The notes under the pieces: generated by a model
Seen by the model: only the letters and a program-made list of their open reading frames with translations
What the model was told of the DNA's origin: nothing
The model's database searches: none
Position numbers and translations under genes: made by a program
In this document: one piece after another, positions 37,951 through 49,851 of the stretch
Position numbering within the stretch: position 1 is the first letter of the stretch
How the letters are laid out: every line of letters starts with the position of its first letter
Assembly (NCBI RefSeq): GCF_040115645.1
Contig: NW_027096028.1
Span: forward strand, 1 to 64,000
DNA from: Euwallacea fornicatus
Taxonomy: Eukaryota; Arthropoda; Insecta; Coleoptera; Curculionidae
DNA: 64,000 bases
Direction of reading: 5' to 3'

Positions 37951-39115
37951 GATTACATTTTGTTGAACTTCCAAGAAAAATAGTACTTTATGTGCTCAAA
38001 CACACAACTTTTGTGACTTTTCCAATTTTGAAGCTCGATAACTTTGGCAAATGTGGACCAAATTTGTTAACCAAAGTGTCAAATTAATCAGCTCGACGAG
38101 ATTTTGAAGATGTCACAACACATCATGATTACATTTTGTTGAACTTCCAAGAAAAATAGTACTTTATGTGCTCAAACACACAACTTTTGTGACTTTTCCA
38201 ATTTTGAAGCTCGATAACTTTGGCAAATGTGGACCAAATTTGTTAATCAAAGTGTCAAATTAATCAGCTCGACGAGATTTTGAAGATGTCACAACACATC
38301 AGAATTACATTTTGTTGAACTTCCAAGAAAAATAGTACTTTATGTGCTCAAACACACAACTTTTGTGACTTTTCAAACTTTGAAGCTCGATAGCTTCGGC
38401 AAATGAAGACCAAATTTGTTAAACAAAGTGTCAAATTACTCAGCTCGACGAGATTTTGAAGATGTCACAACACATCATGATTACATTTTGTTGAACTTCC
38501 AAGAAAAATAGTACTTTATGTGCTCAAACACACAACTTTTGTGACTTTTCCAATTTTGAAGCTCGATAACTTTGGCAAATGTGGACCAAATTTGTTAACC
38601 AAAGTGTCAAATTAATCAGCTCGACGAGATTTTGAAGATGTCACAACACATCAGAATTACATTTTGTTGAACTTCCAAGAAAAATAGTACTTTATGTGCT
38701 CAAACACACAACTTTTGTGACATTTCCAATTTTGAAGCTCGATAACTTCGGCAAATGAGGACCAAATTTGTTAAACAAAGTGTCAAATTAATCAGCTCGA
38801 CGAGATTTTGAAGATGTCACAACACATCAGAATTACATTTTGTTGAACTTCCAAGAAAAATAGTACTTTATGTGCTCAAACACACAACTTTTGTGACTTT
38901 TCAAACTTTGAAGCTCGATAGCTTCGGCAAATGAAGACCAAATTTGTTAAACAAAGTGTCAAATTACTCAGCTCGACGAGATTTTGAATACTTCACAACA
39001 CATCATGATTGCATCTTGTTGAATTTCCACGAAAAATAGTACTTTATGTGCTCAAACACACAACTTTTGTGACTTTTCAAACTTTGAAGCTCGATAGCTT
39101 CGGCAAATGAAGACC

Positions 39116-42100
39116 AAATTTGTTAAACAAAGTGTCAAATTAATCAGCTCGACGAGGTCTTTAAAATGACACAACACATCATGATTACATCTTGTTGAAC
39201 TTACAAGAAAAATTGTACTTTATGTGCTCAAACACACATATTTTGTGACTTTTCAAATTTTGAAGCTCGATGACTTCGGCAAATGAGGACCAAATTTGTT
39301 AAACAGAGTGTCACATTAATCAGCTCGACGAGATCTTTAAAATGACACAACACATCAAGATTGCATCTTGTTGAATTTCCAAGAAAAATAGTACTTTATG
39401 TGCTCAAACACATATTTTGTGACTTTTCCAATTTTGAAGCTCGATAACTTCGGCAAATGAGGACTAATTTGTTAAACAAAGTGTCAAATTAATCAGCTCG
39501 ACGAGATTTTGAAGATGTCACAACACATCATGATTGCATCTTGTTGAATTTCCAAGAAAAATAGTACTTTATGTGCTCAAACACACATATTTTGTGACTT
39601 TTCAAATTTTGAAGCTCGATAACTTTGGCAAATGTGGACCAAATTTGTTAACCAAAGTGTCAAATTAATCAGCTCGGCGAGATCTTTAAAATGACACAAC
39701 ACATCAGAGTTGCATCTTGTTGAACTTCCAAGAAAAATAGTACTTTATGTGCTCAAACACACAACTTTTGTGACTTTTCCAATTTTGAAGCTCGATAACT
39801 TTGGCAAATGTGGACCAAATTTGTTAACCAAAGTGTCAAATTAATCAGCTCGACGAGATTTTGAAGATGTCACAACACATCATTATTACATCTTGTTGAA
39901 CTTCCAAGAAAAATAGTACTTTATGTGCTCAAACACACATATTTTGTGACTTTTCAAACATTGAAGCTCGATAACTTCGGCAAATGTGGACCAAATTTGT
40001 TAACCAAAGTGTCAAATTAATCAGCTCGACGAGATTTTGAAGATGTCACAACACATCAGAATTACATTTTGTTGAACTTCCAAGAAAAATAGTACTTTAT
40101 GTGCTCAAACACACAACTTTTGTGACTTTTCCAATTTTGAAGCTCGATAACTTTGGCAAATGTGGACCAAATTTGTTAACCAAAGTGTCAAATTAATCAG
40201 CTCGACGAGATTTTGAAGATGTCACAACACATCATGATTACATTTTGTTGAACTTCCAAGAAAAATAGTACTTTATGTGCTCAAACACACAACTTTTGTG
40301 ACTTTTCCAATTTTGAAGCTCGATAACTTTGGCAAATGTGGACCAAATTTGTTAATCAAAGTGTCAAATTAATCAGCTCGACGAGATTTTGAAGATGTCA
40401 CAACACATCAGAATTACATTTTGTTGAACTTCCAAGAAAAATAGTACTTTATGTGCTCAAACACACAACTTTTGTGACTTTTCAAACTTTGAAGCTCGAT
40501 AGCTTCGGCAAATGAAGACCAAATTTGTTAAACAAAGTGTCAAATTACTCAGCTCGACGAGATTTTGAAGATGTCACAACACATCATGATTACATTTTGT
40601 TGAACTTCCAAGAAAAATAGTACTTTATGTGCTCAAACACACAACTTTTGTGACTTTTCCAATTTTGAAGCTCGATAACTTTGGCAAATGTGGACCAAAT
40701 TTGTTAACCAAAGTGTCAAATTAATCAGCTCGACGAGATTTTGAAGATGTCACAACACATCATGATTACATTTTGTTGAACTTCCAAGAAAAATAGTACT
40801 TTATGTGCTCAAACACACAACTTTTGTGACTTTTCCAATTTTGAAGCTCGATAACTTTGGCAAATGAAGACCAAATTTGTTAAACAAAGTGTCAAATTAC
40901 TCAGCTCGACGAGATTTTGAAGATGTCACAACACATCATGATTACATTTTGTTGAACTTCCAAGAAAAATAGTACTTTATGTGCTCAAACACACAACTTT
41001 TGTGACTTTTCAAACTTTGAAGCTCGATAGCTTCGGCAAATGAAGACCAAATTTGTTAAACAAAGTGTCAAAGTAATCACTTCAACGAGATTTTGAAGAT
41101 GTCACAACACATCATGATTACATCTTGTTGAACTTCCAAGAAAAATAGTACTTTATGTGCTCAAACACACAACTTTTGTGACTTTTCAAACTTTGAAGCT
41201 CGATAACTTCGGCAAATGTGGACCAAATTTGTTAAACAAAGTGTCAAATTACTCAGCTCGACGAGATTTTGAATATGTCACAACACATCATGATTGCATC
41301 TTGTTGAATTTCCACGAAAAATAGTACTTTATGTGCTCAAACACACATATTTTGTGACTTTTCAAACTTTGAAGCTCGATAACTTCGGCAAATGAGGACC
41401 AAATTTGTTAAACAAAGTGTCAAATTAATCAGCTCGACGAGGTCTTTAAAATGACACAACACATCATGATTACATCTTGTTGACCTTACAATAAAAATTG
41501 TACTTTATGTGCTCAAACACACATATTTTGTGACTTTTCAAATTTTGAAGCTCGATGACTTCGGCAAATGAGGACCAAATTTGTTAAACAGAGTGTCACA
41601 TTAATCAGCTCGACGAGATCTTTAAAATGACACAACACATCATGATTGCATCTTGTTGAATTTCCAAGAAAAATAGTACTTTATGTGCTCAAACACACAT
41701 ATTTTGTGACTTTTCAAATTTTGAAGCTCGATAACTTTGGCAAATGTGGACCAAATTTGTTAACCAAAGTGTCAAATTAATCAGCTCGACGAGATCTTTA
41801 AAATGACACAACAATTCATGATTGCATCTTGTTGAATTTCCAAGAAAAATAGTACTTTATGTGCTCAAACACATATTTTGTGACTTTTCCAATTTTGAAG
41901 CTCGATAACTTCGGCAAATGAGGACCAAATTTGTTAAACAAAGTGTCAAATTAATCAGCTCGACGAGATTTTGAAGATGTCACAACACATCATGATTGCA
42001 TCTTGTTGAATTTCCAAGAAAAATAGTACTTTATGTGCTCAAACACACAACTTGTTTGACTTTTCACACTTTGAAGCTCGATAACTTTGGCAAATGTGGA

Positions 42101-45100
42101 ACAAATTTGTTAACCAAAGTGTCAAATTAATCAGCTCGACGAGATCTTTAAAATGACACAACAATTCATGATTGCATCTTGTTGAATTTCCAAGAAAAAT
42201 AGTACTTTATGTGCTCAAACACATATTTTGTGACTTTTCCAATTTTGAAGCTCGATAACTTCGGCAAATGAGGACCAAATTTGTTAAACAAAGTGTCAAA
42301 TTAATCAGCTCGGCGAGATCTTTAAAATGACACAACACATCAGAGTTGCATCTTGTTGAACTTCCAAGAAAAATAGTACTTTATGTGCACAAACACACAA
42401 CTTGTTTGACTTTTCACACTTTGAAGCTCGATAACTTTGGCAAATGTGGAACAAATTTGTTAACCAAAGTGTCAAATTAATCAGCTCGACGAGATCTTTA
42501 AAATGACACAACACATCATGATTGCATCTTGTTGAATTTCCAAGAAAAATAGTACTTTATGTGCTCAAACACACATATTTTGTGACTTTTCAAATTTTGA
42601 AGCTCGATAACTTTGGCAAATGTGGACCAAATTTGTTAACCAAAGTGTCAAATTAATCAGCTCGACGAGATCTTTAAAATGACACAACAATTCATGATTG
42701 CATCTTGTTGAATTTCCAAGAAAAATAGTACTTTATGTGCTCAAACACACATATTTTGTGACTTTTCACACTTTGAAGCTCGATAACTTTGGCAAATGTG
42801 GAACAAATTTGTTAACCAAAGTGTCAAATTAATCAGCTCGACGAGATCTTTAAAATGACACAACAATTCATGATTGCATCTTGTTGAATTTCCAAGAAAA
42901 ATAGTACTTTATGTGCTCAAACACACATATTTTGTGACTTTTCAAATTTTGAAGCTCGATAACTTTGGCAAATGTGGACCAAATTTGATAACCAAAGTGT
43001 CAAATTAATCAGCTCGACGAGATCTTTAAAATCACACAACACATCATAATTGCATCTTGTTGAATTTCCAAGAAAAATAGTACTTTATGTGCTCAAACAC
43101 ACAACTTTTGTGACTTTTCCAATTTTGAAGCTCGAAAACTTCGGCAAATGAGGACCAAATTTGTTAAACAAAGTGTCAAATTAATCAGCTCGACGAGATT
43201 TTGAAGATGTCACAACACATCAGAATTACATTTTGTTGAACTTCCAAGAAAAATAGTACTTTATGTGCTCAAACACACAACTTTTGTGACTTTTCAAACT
43301 TTGAAGCTCGATAGCTTCGGCAAATGAAGACCAAATTTGTTAAACAAAGTGTCAAATTACTCAGCTCGACGAGATTTTGAATACTTCACAACACATCATG
43401 ATTGCATCTTGTTGAATTTCCACGAAAAATAGTACTTTATGTGCTCAAACACACAACTTTTGTGACTTTTCAAACTTTGAAGCTCGATAGCTTCGGCAAA
43501 TGAAGACCAAATTTGTTAAACAAAGTGTCAAAGTAATCACTTCAACGAGATTTTGAAGATGTCACAACACATCATGATTACATCTTGTTGAACTTCCAAG
43601 AAAAATAGTACTTTATGTGCTCAAACACACAACTTTTGTGACTTTTCAAACTTTGAAGCTCGATAACTTCGGCAAATGTGGACCAAATTTGTTAAACAAA
43701 GTGTCAAATTACTCAGCTCGACGAGATTTTGAATATGTCACAACACATCATGATTGCATCTTGTTGAATTTCCACGAAAAATAGTACTTTATGTGCTCAA
43801 ACACACATATTTTGTGACTTTTCAAATTTTGAAGCTCGATAACTTTGGCAAATGTGGACCAAATTTGTTAACCAAAGTGTCAAATTAATCAGCTCGGCGA
43901 GATCTTTAAAATGACACAACACATCATGATTGCATCTTGTTGAATTTCCAAGAAAAATAGTACTTTATGTGCTCAAACACACATATTTTGTGACTTTTCA
44001 AACTTTGAAGCTCGATAACTTCGGCAAATGAGGACCAAATTTGTTAAACAAAGTGTCAAATTAATCAGCTCGACGAGGTCTTTAACATGACACACCACAT
44101 CAGAATTGCATCTTGTTGAATTTCCAAGAAAAATAGTACTTTATGTGCTCAAACACACAACTTTTGTGACTTTTCAAACTTTGAAGCTCAATAACTTCGG
44201 CAAATGTGGACCAAATTTGTTAACCAAAGTGTCAAATTAATCAGCTCGACGAGATCTTTAAAATGACACAACAATTCATGATTGCATCTTGTTGAATTTC
44301 CAAGAAAAATAGTACTTTATGTGCTCAAACACATATTTTGTGACTTTTCCAATTTTGAAGCTCGATAACTTCGGCAAATGAGGACTAATTTGTTAAACAA
44401 AGTGTCAAATTAATCAGCTCGACGAGATTTTGAAGATGTCACAACACATCATGATTGCATCTTGTTGAATTTCCAAGAAAAATAGTACTTTATGTGCTCA
44501 AACACACATATTTTGTGACTTTTCAAATTTTGAAGCTCGATAACTTTGGCAAATGTGGACCAAATTTGTTAACCAAAGTGTCAAATTAATCAGCTCGGCG
44601 AGATCTTTAAAATGACACAACACATCAGAGTTGCATCTTGTTGAACTTCCAAGAAAAATAGTACTTTATGTGCTCAAACACACAACTTTTGTGACTTTTC
44701 CAATTTTGAAGCTCGATAACTTTGGCAAATGTGGACCAAATTTGTTAACCAAAGTGTCAAATTAATCAGCTCGACGAGATTTTGAAGATGTCACAACACA
44801 TCATTATTACATCTTGTTGAACTTCCAAGAAAAATAGTACTTTATGTGCTCAAACACACATATTTTGTGACTTTTCAAACATTGAAGCTCGATAACTTCG
44901 GCAAATGTGGACCAAATTTGTTAACCAAAGTGTCAAATTAATCAGCTCGACGAGATTTTGAAGATGTCACAACACATCATGATTACATTTTGTTGAACTT
45001 CCAAGAAAAATAGTACTTTATGTGCTCAAACACACAACTTTTGTGACTTTTCCAATTTTGAAGCTCGATAACTTTGGCAAATGTGGACCAAATTTGTTAA

Positions 45101-45454
45101 CCAAAGTGTCAAATTAATCAGCTCGACGAGATTTTGAAGATGTCACAACACATCAGAATTACATTTTGTTGAACTTCCAAGAAAAATAGTACTTTATGTG
45201 CTCAAACACACAACTTTTGTGACTTTTCAAACTTTGAAGCTCGATAGCTTCGGCAAATGAAGACCAAATTTGTTAAACAAAGTGTCAAATTACTCAGCTC
45301 GACGAGATTTTGAAGATGTCACAACACATCATGATTACATTTTGTTGAACTTCCAAGAAAAATAGTACTTTATGTGCTCAAACACACAACTTTTGTGACT
45401 TTTCCAATTTTGAAGCTCGATAACTTTGGCAAATGTGGACCAAATTTGTTAAAC
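39116..45454 (+). repeat. Downstream copy of the 6.7-kb block at 31910-38600
   Basis: Retains the marker order of the upstream copy but lacks two single monomers: one corresponding to about 35460-35635 and one to about 38120-38285, which also removes the second GTTAATCAAAG-flanking monomer. The left end near 39116 is a hybrid: an ATAGCTTCGG/GAAGACC monomer that elsewhere continues into AAAGTAATCAC here continues into AATTAATCAGCTCGACGAGG. Confidence 0.86.
42875..44980 (+). repeat. 2.1-kb block present three times, second copy
   Basis: Copy of 35845-37950 at 7030 bp with CTCGAAAACTTC at 43131, GACACACCACATC near 44088 and CATTATTAC at 44802. It lies inside the larger downstream block. Confidence 0.82.
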
Positions 45455-46249
45455 AAAGTGTCAAATTACTCAGCTCGACGAGATTTTGAATACTTCACAA
45501 CACATCATGATTGCATCTTGTTGAATTTCCACGAAAAATAGTACTTTATGTGCTCAAACACACAACTTTTGTGACTTTTCAAACTTTGAAGCTCGATAGC
45601 TTCGGCAAATGAAGACCAAATTTGTTAAACAAAGTGTCAAAGTAATCACTTCAACGAGATTTTGAAGATGTCACAACACATCATGATTACATCTTGTTGA
45701 ACTTCCAAGAAAAATAGTACTTTATGTGCTCAAACACACAACTTTTGTGACTTTTCATACTTTGAAGCTCGATAACTTCGGCAAATGTGGACCAAATTTG
45801 TTAAACAAAGTGTCAAATTACTCAGCTCGACGAGATTTTGAATATGTCACAACACATCATGATTGCATCTTGTTGAATTTCCACGAAAAATAGTACTTTA
45901 TGTGCTCAAACACACATATTTTGTGACTTTTCAAATTTTGAAGCTCGATAACTTTGGCAAATGTGGACCAAATTTGTTAACCAAAGTGTCAAATTAATCA
46001 GCTCGAAGAGATTTTGAAGATGTCACAACACATCATGATTGCATCTTGTTGAATTTCCAAGAAAAATAGTACTTTATGTGCTCAAACACACAACTTTTGT
46101 GACTTTTCAAACTTTGAAGCTCGATAGCTTCGGCAAATGAAGACCAAATTTGTTAAACAAAGTGTCAAATTACTCAGCTCGACGAGATTTTGAATACTTC
46201 ACAACACATCATGATTGCATCTTGTTGAATTTCCACGAAAAATAGTACT
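45455..46249 (+). repeat. Variant cassette monomers with a hybrid left edge
   Basis: Near 45440-45480 a CCAATTTT/TTTGG/GTGGACC monomer passes into AAACAAAG/AATTACTCAG/GAATACTTCAC, a combination that elsewhere follows ATAGCTTCGG, so it appears chimeric. The following monomers are AAAGTAATCACTTC (45640), GAATATGTC with TTTCCACG, CTCGAAGAG (near 46001) and ATAGCTTCGG. CTTTTCATACTTTG near 45751 is private. Confidence 0.75.
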
Positions 46250-47390
46250 TTATGTGCTCAAACACACAACTTTTGTGACTTTTCAAACTTTGAAGCTCGA
46301 TAGCTTCGGCAAATGAAGACCAAATTTGTTAAACAAAGTGTCAAAGTAATCACTTCAACGAGATTTTGAAGATGTCACAACACATCATGATTACATCTTG
46401 TTGAACTTCCAAGAAAAATAGTACTTTATGTGCTCAAACACACAACTTTTGTGACTTTTCAAACTTTGAAGCTCGATAACTTCGGCAAATGTGGACCAAA
46501 TTTGTTAAACAAAGTGTCAAATTACTCAGCTCGACGAGATTTTGAATATGTCACAACACATCATGATTGCATCTTGTTGAATTTCCACGAAAAATAGTAC
46601 TTTATGTGCTCAAACACACATATTTTGTGACTTTTCAAATTTTGAAGCTCGATAACTTTGGCAAATGTGGACCAAATTTGTTAACCAAAGTGTCAAATTA
46701 ATCAGCTCGGCGAGATCTTTAAAATGACACAACACATCATGATTGCATCTTGTTGAATTTCCAAGAAAAATAGTACTTTATGTGCTCAAACACACATATT
46801 TTGTGACTTTTCAAACTTTGAAGCTCGATAACTTCGGCAAATGAGGACCAAATTTGTTAAACAAAGTGTCAAATTAATCAGCTCGACGAGGTCTTTAAAA
46901 TGACACAACACATCATGATTACATCTTGTTGACCTTACAAGAAAAATTGTACTTTATGTGCTCAAACACACATATTTTGTGACTTTTCAAATTTTGAAGC
47001 TCGAGGACTTCGGCAAATGAGGACCAAATTTGTTAAACAGAGTGTCAAATTAATCAGCTCGACGAGATCTTTAACATGACACAACACATCAGAATTGCAT
47101 CTTGTTGAATTTCCAAGAAAAATAGTACTTTATGTGCTCAAACACACAACTTTTGTGACTTTTCAAACTTTGAAGCTCGATAACTTCGGCAAATGTGGAC
47201 CAAATTTGTTAACCAAAGTGTCAAATTAATCAGCTCGACGAGATGTTTAAAATGACACAACAATTCATGATTGCATCTTGTTGAATTTCCAAGAAAAATA
47301 GTACTTTATGTGCTCAAACACATATTTTGTGACTTTTCCAATTTTGAAGCTCGATAACTTCGGCAAATGAGGACTAATTTGTTAAACAAA
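46250..47390 (+). repeat. 1.1-kb block duplicated at 48711-49851
   Basis: Six and a half monomers match at 2461 bp (14 monomers less 3 bp). Markers are AAAGTAATCACTTC (46345/48806), TTGACCTTACAAG, CGAGGACTTCGG (47001/49462) and TTTAACATGACAC. AGATGTTTAAAATG at 47241 is private here, and CTAATTTTG at 49098 is private to the other copy. This copy ends in a chimeric GTGTCACATTACTCAG monomer near 47391. Confidence 0.82.
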
Positions 47391-48710
47391 GTGTCACATT
47401 ACTCAGCTCGACGAGATTTTGAATATGTCACAACACATCATGATTGCATCTTGTTGAATTTCCACGAAAAATAGTACTTTATGTGCTCAAACACACATAT
47501 TTTGTGACTTTTCAAATTTTGAAGCTCGATAACTTTGGCAAATGTGGACCAAATTTGTTAACCAAAGTGTCAAATTAATCAGCTCGACGAGATCTTTAAA
47601 ATGACACAACACATCAGATTTGCATCTTGTTGAACTTCCAAGAAAAATAGTACTTTATGTGCTCAAACACACAACTTTTGTGACTTTTCAAATTTTGAAG
47701 CTCGATAACTTTGGCAAATGTGGACCAAATTTGTTAACCAAAGTGTCAAATTAATCAGCTCGACGAGATCTTTAAAATGACACAACACATCAGATTTGCA
47801 TCTTGTTGAACTTCCAAGAAAAATAGTACTTTATGTGCTCAAACACACAACTTTTGTGACTTTTCAAACTTTGAAGCTCGATGACTTCGGCAAATGAGGA
47901 CCAAATTTGTTAAACAGAGTGTCAAATTAATCACCTCAACGAGATTTTGAAGATGTCACAACACATCATGATTACATCTTGTTGAACTTCCAAGAAAAAT
48001 AGTACTTTATGTGCACACACACACAACTTTTGTGACTTTTCAAACTTTGAAGCTCGATGACTTCGGCAAATGAGGACCAAATTTGTTAAACAGAGTGTCA
48101 AATTAATCACCTCAACGAGATTTTGAAGATGTCACAACACATCATGATTACATCTTGTTGAACTTACAAGAAAAATAGTACTTTATGTGCTCAAACACAC
48201 ATATTTTGTGACTTTTCAAATTTTGAAGCTCGGTAACTTTGGCAAATGTGGACCAAATTTGTTAACCAAAGTGTCAAATTAATCAGCTCGGCGAGATCTT
48301 TAAAATGACACAACACATCAGAGTTGCATCTTGTTGAACTTCCAAGAAAAATAGTACTTTATGTCCACAAACACACAACTTGTTTGACTTTTCACACTTT
48401 GAAGCTCGATAACTTTGGCAAATGTGGAACAAATTTGTTAACCAAAGTGTCAAATTAATCAGCTCGACGAGATCTTTAAAATGACACAACACATCATGAT
48501 TGCATCTTGTTGAATTTCCAAGAAAAATAGTACTTTATGTGCTCAAACACACATATTTTGTGACTTTTCAAATTTTGAAGCTCGATAACTTCGGCAAATG
48601 AGGACCAAATTTGTTAAACAAAGTGTCAAATTAATCAGCTCGACGAGATTTTGAAGATGTCACAACACATCAGAATTACATTTTGTTGAACTTCCAAGAA
48701 AAATAGTACT
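47391..48710 (+). repeat. Left-domain monomers re-entering the right half
   Basis: About 7.5 monomers: CAGATTTGC types, two AATCACCTCAACGAG monomers, the (CA)6 tract at 48014-48025, and a CAGAGTTGC/ACTTGTTTGAC pair near 48320-48390. Private changes are CTCGGTAAC at 48231 and TTATGTCCACAAAC near 48360. Most of these types are otherwise concentrated in the first 9 kb or near 30.5-31.1 kb. Confidence 0.75.
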
Positions 48711-49851
48711 TTATGTGCTCAAACACACAACTTTTGTGACTTTTCAAACTTTGAAGCTCGATAGCTTCGGCAAATGAAGACCAAATTTGTTAAACAAAGT
48801 GTCAAAGTAATCACTTCAACGAGATTTTGAAGATGTCACAACACATCATGATTACATCTTGTTGAACTTCCAAGAAAAATAGTACTTTATGTGCTCAAAC
48901 ACACAACTTTTGTGACTTTTCAAACTTTGAAGCTCGATAACTTCGGCAAATGTGGACCAAATTTGTTAAACAAAGTGTCAAATTACTCAGCTCGACGAGA
49001 TTTTGAATATGTCACAACACATCATGATTGCATCTTGTTGAATTTCCACGAAAAATAGTACTTTATGTGCTCAAACACACATATTTTGTGACTTTTCTAA
49101 TTTTGAAGCTCGATAACTTTGGCAAATGTGGACCAAATTTGTTAACCAAAGTGTCAAATTAATCAGCTCGGCGAGATCTTTAAAATGACACAACACATCA
49201 TGATTGCATCTTGTTGAATTTCCAAGAAAAATAGTACTTTATGTGCTCAAACACACATATTTTGTGACTTTTCAAACTTTGAAGCTCGATAACTTCGGCA
49301 AATGAGGACCAAATTTGTTAAACAAAGTGTCAAATTAATCAGCTCGACGAGGTCTTTAAAATGACACAACACATCATGATTACATCTTGTTGACCTTACA
49401 AGAAAAATTGTACTTTATGTGCTCAAACACACATATTTTGTGACTTTTCAAATTTTGAAGCTCGAGGACTTCGGCAAATGAGGACCAAATTTGTTAAACA
49501 GAGTGTCAAATTAATCAGCTCGACGAGATCTTTAACATGACACAACACATCAGAATTGCATCTTGTTGAATTTCCAAGAAAAATAGTACTTTATGTGCTC
49601 AAACACACAACTTTTGTGACTTTTCAAACTTTGAAGCTCGATAACTTCGGCAAATGTGGACCAAATTTGTTAACCAAAGTGTCAAATTAATCAGCTCGAC
49701 GAGATCTTTAAAATGACACAACAATTCATGATTGCATCTTGTTGAATTTCCAAGAAAAATAGTACTTTATGTGCTCAAACACATATTTTGTGACTTTTCC
49801 AATTTTGAAGCTCGATAACTTCGGCAAATGAGGACTAATTTGTTAAACAAA
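48711..49851 (+). repeat. Second copy of the 1.1-kb block at 46250-47390
   Basis: Offset 2461 bp. It continues beyond 49851 into the long block shared with 54671-56901, whereas the upstream copy stops, so this copy sits at the overlap of two duplication events. Confidence 0.82.

Larger units (their letters stand above)
31910..38600 (+). repeat. 6.7-kb block, upstream copy of 39116-45454
   Basis: The longest duplication seen. The offset is 7206 bp from about 31910 to 35460, 7030 bp from about 35636 to 38120 and 6854 bp from about 38285 to 38600; each 176 bp step is one monomer missing from the downstream copy. Shared rare markers: GTTAATCAAAG (33145/40351), TTTGGCAAATGAAG near 33651, TTACAATAAAAATTG near 34281 (41487), GTTTGATAACC-type AATTTGATAACC near 35953 (42983), CTCGAAAACTTC at 36101 (43131), GACACACCACATC near 37058 (44088) and AGCTCAATAACTTC near 37156 (44186). 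GCATATTGTTG near 36725 is private here. Confidence 0.87.
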
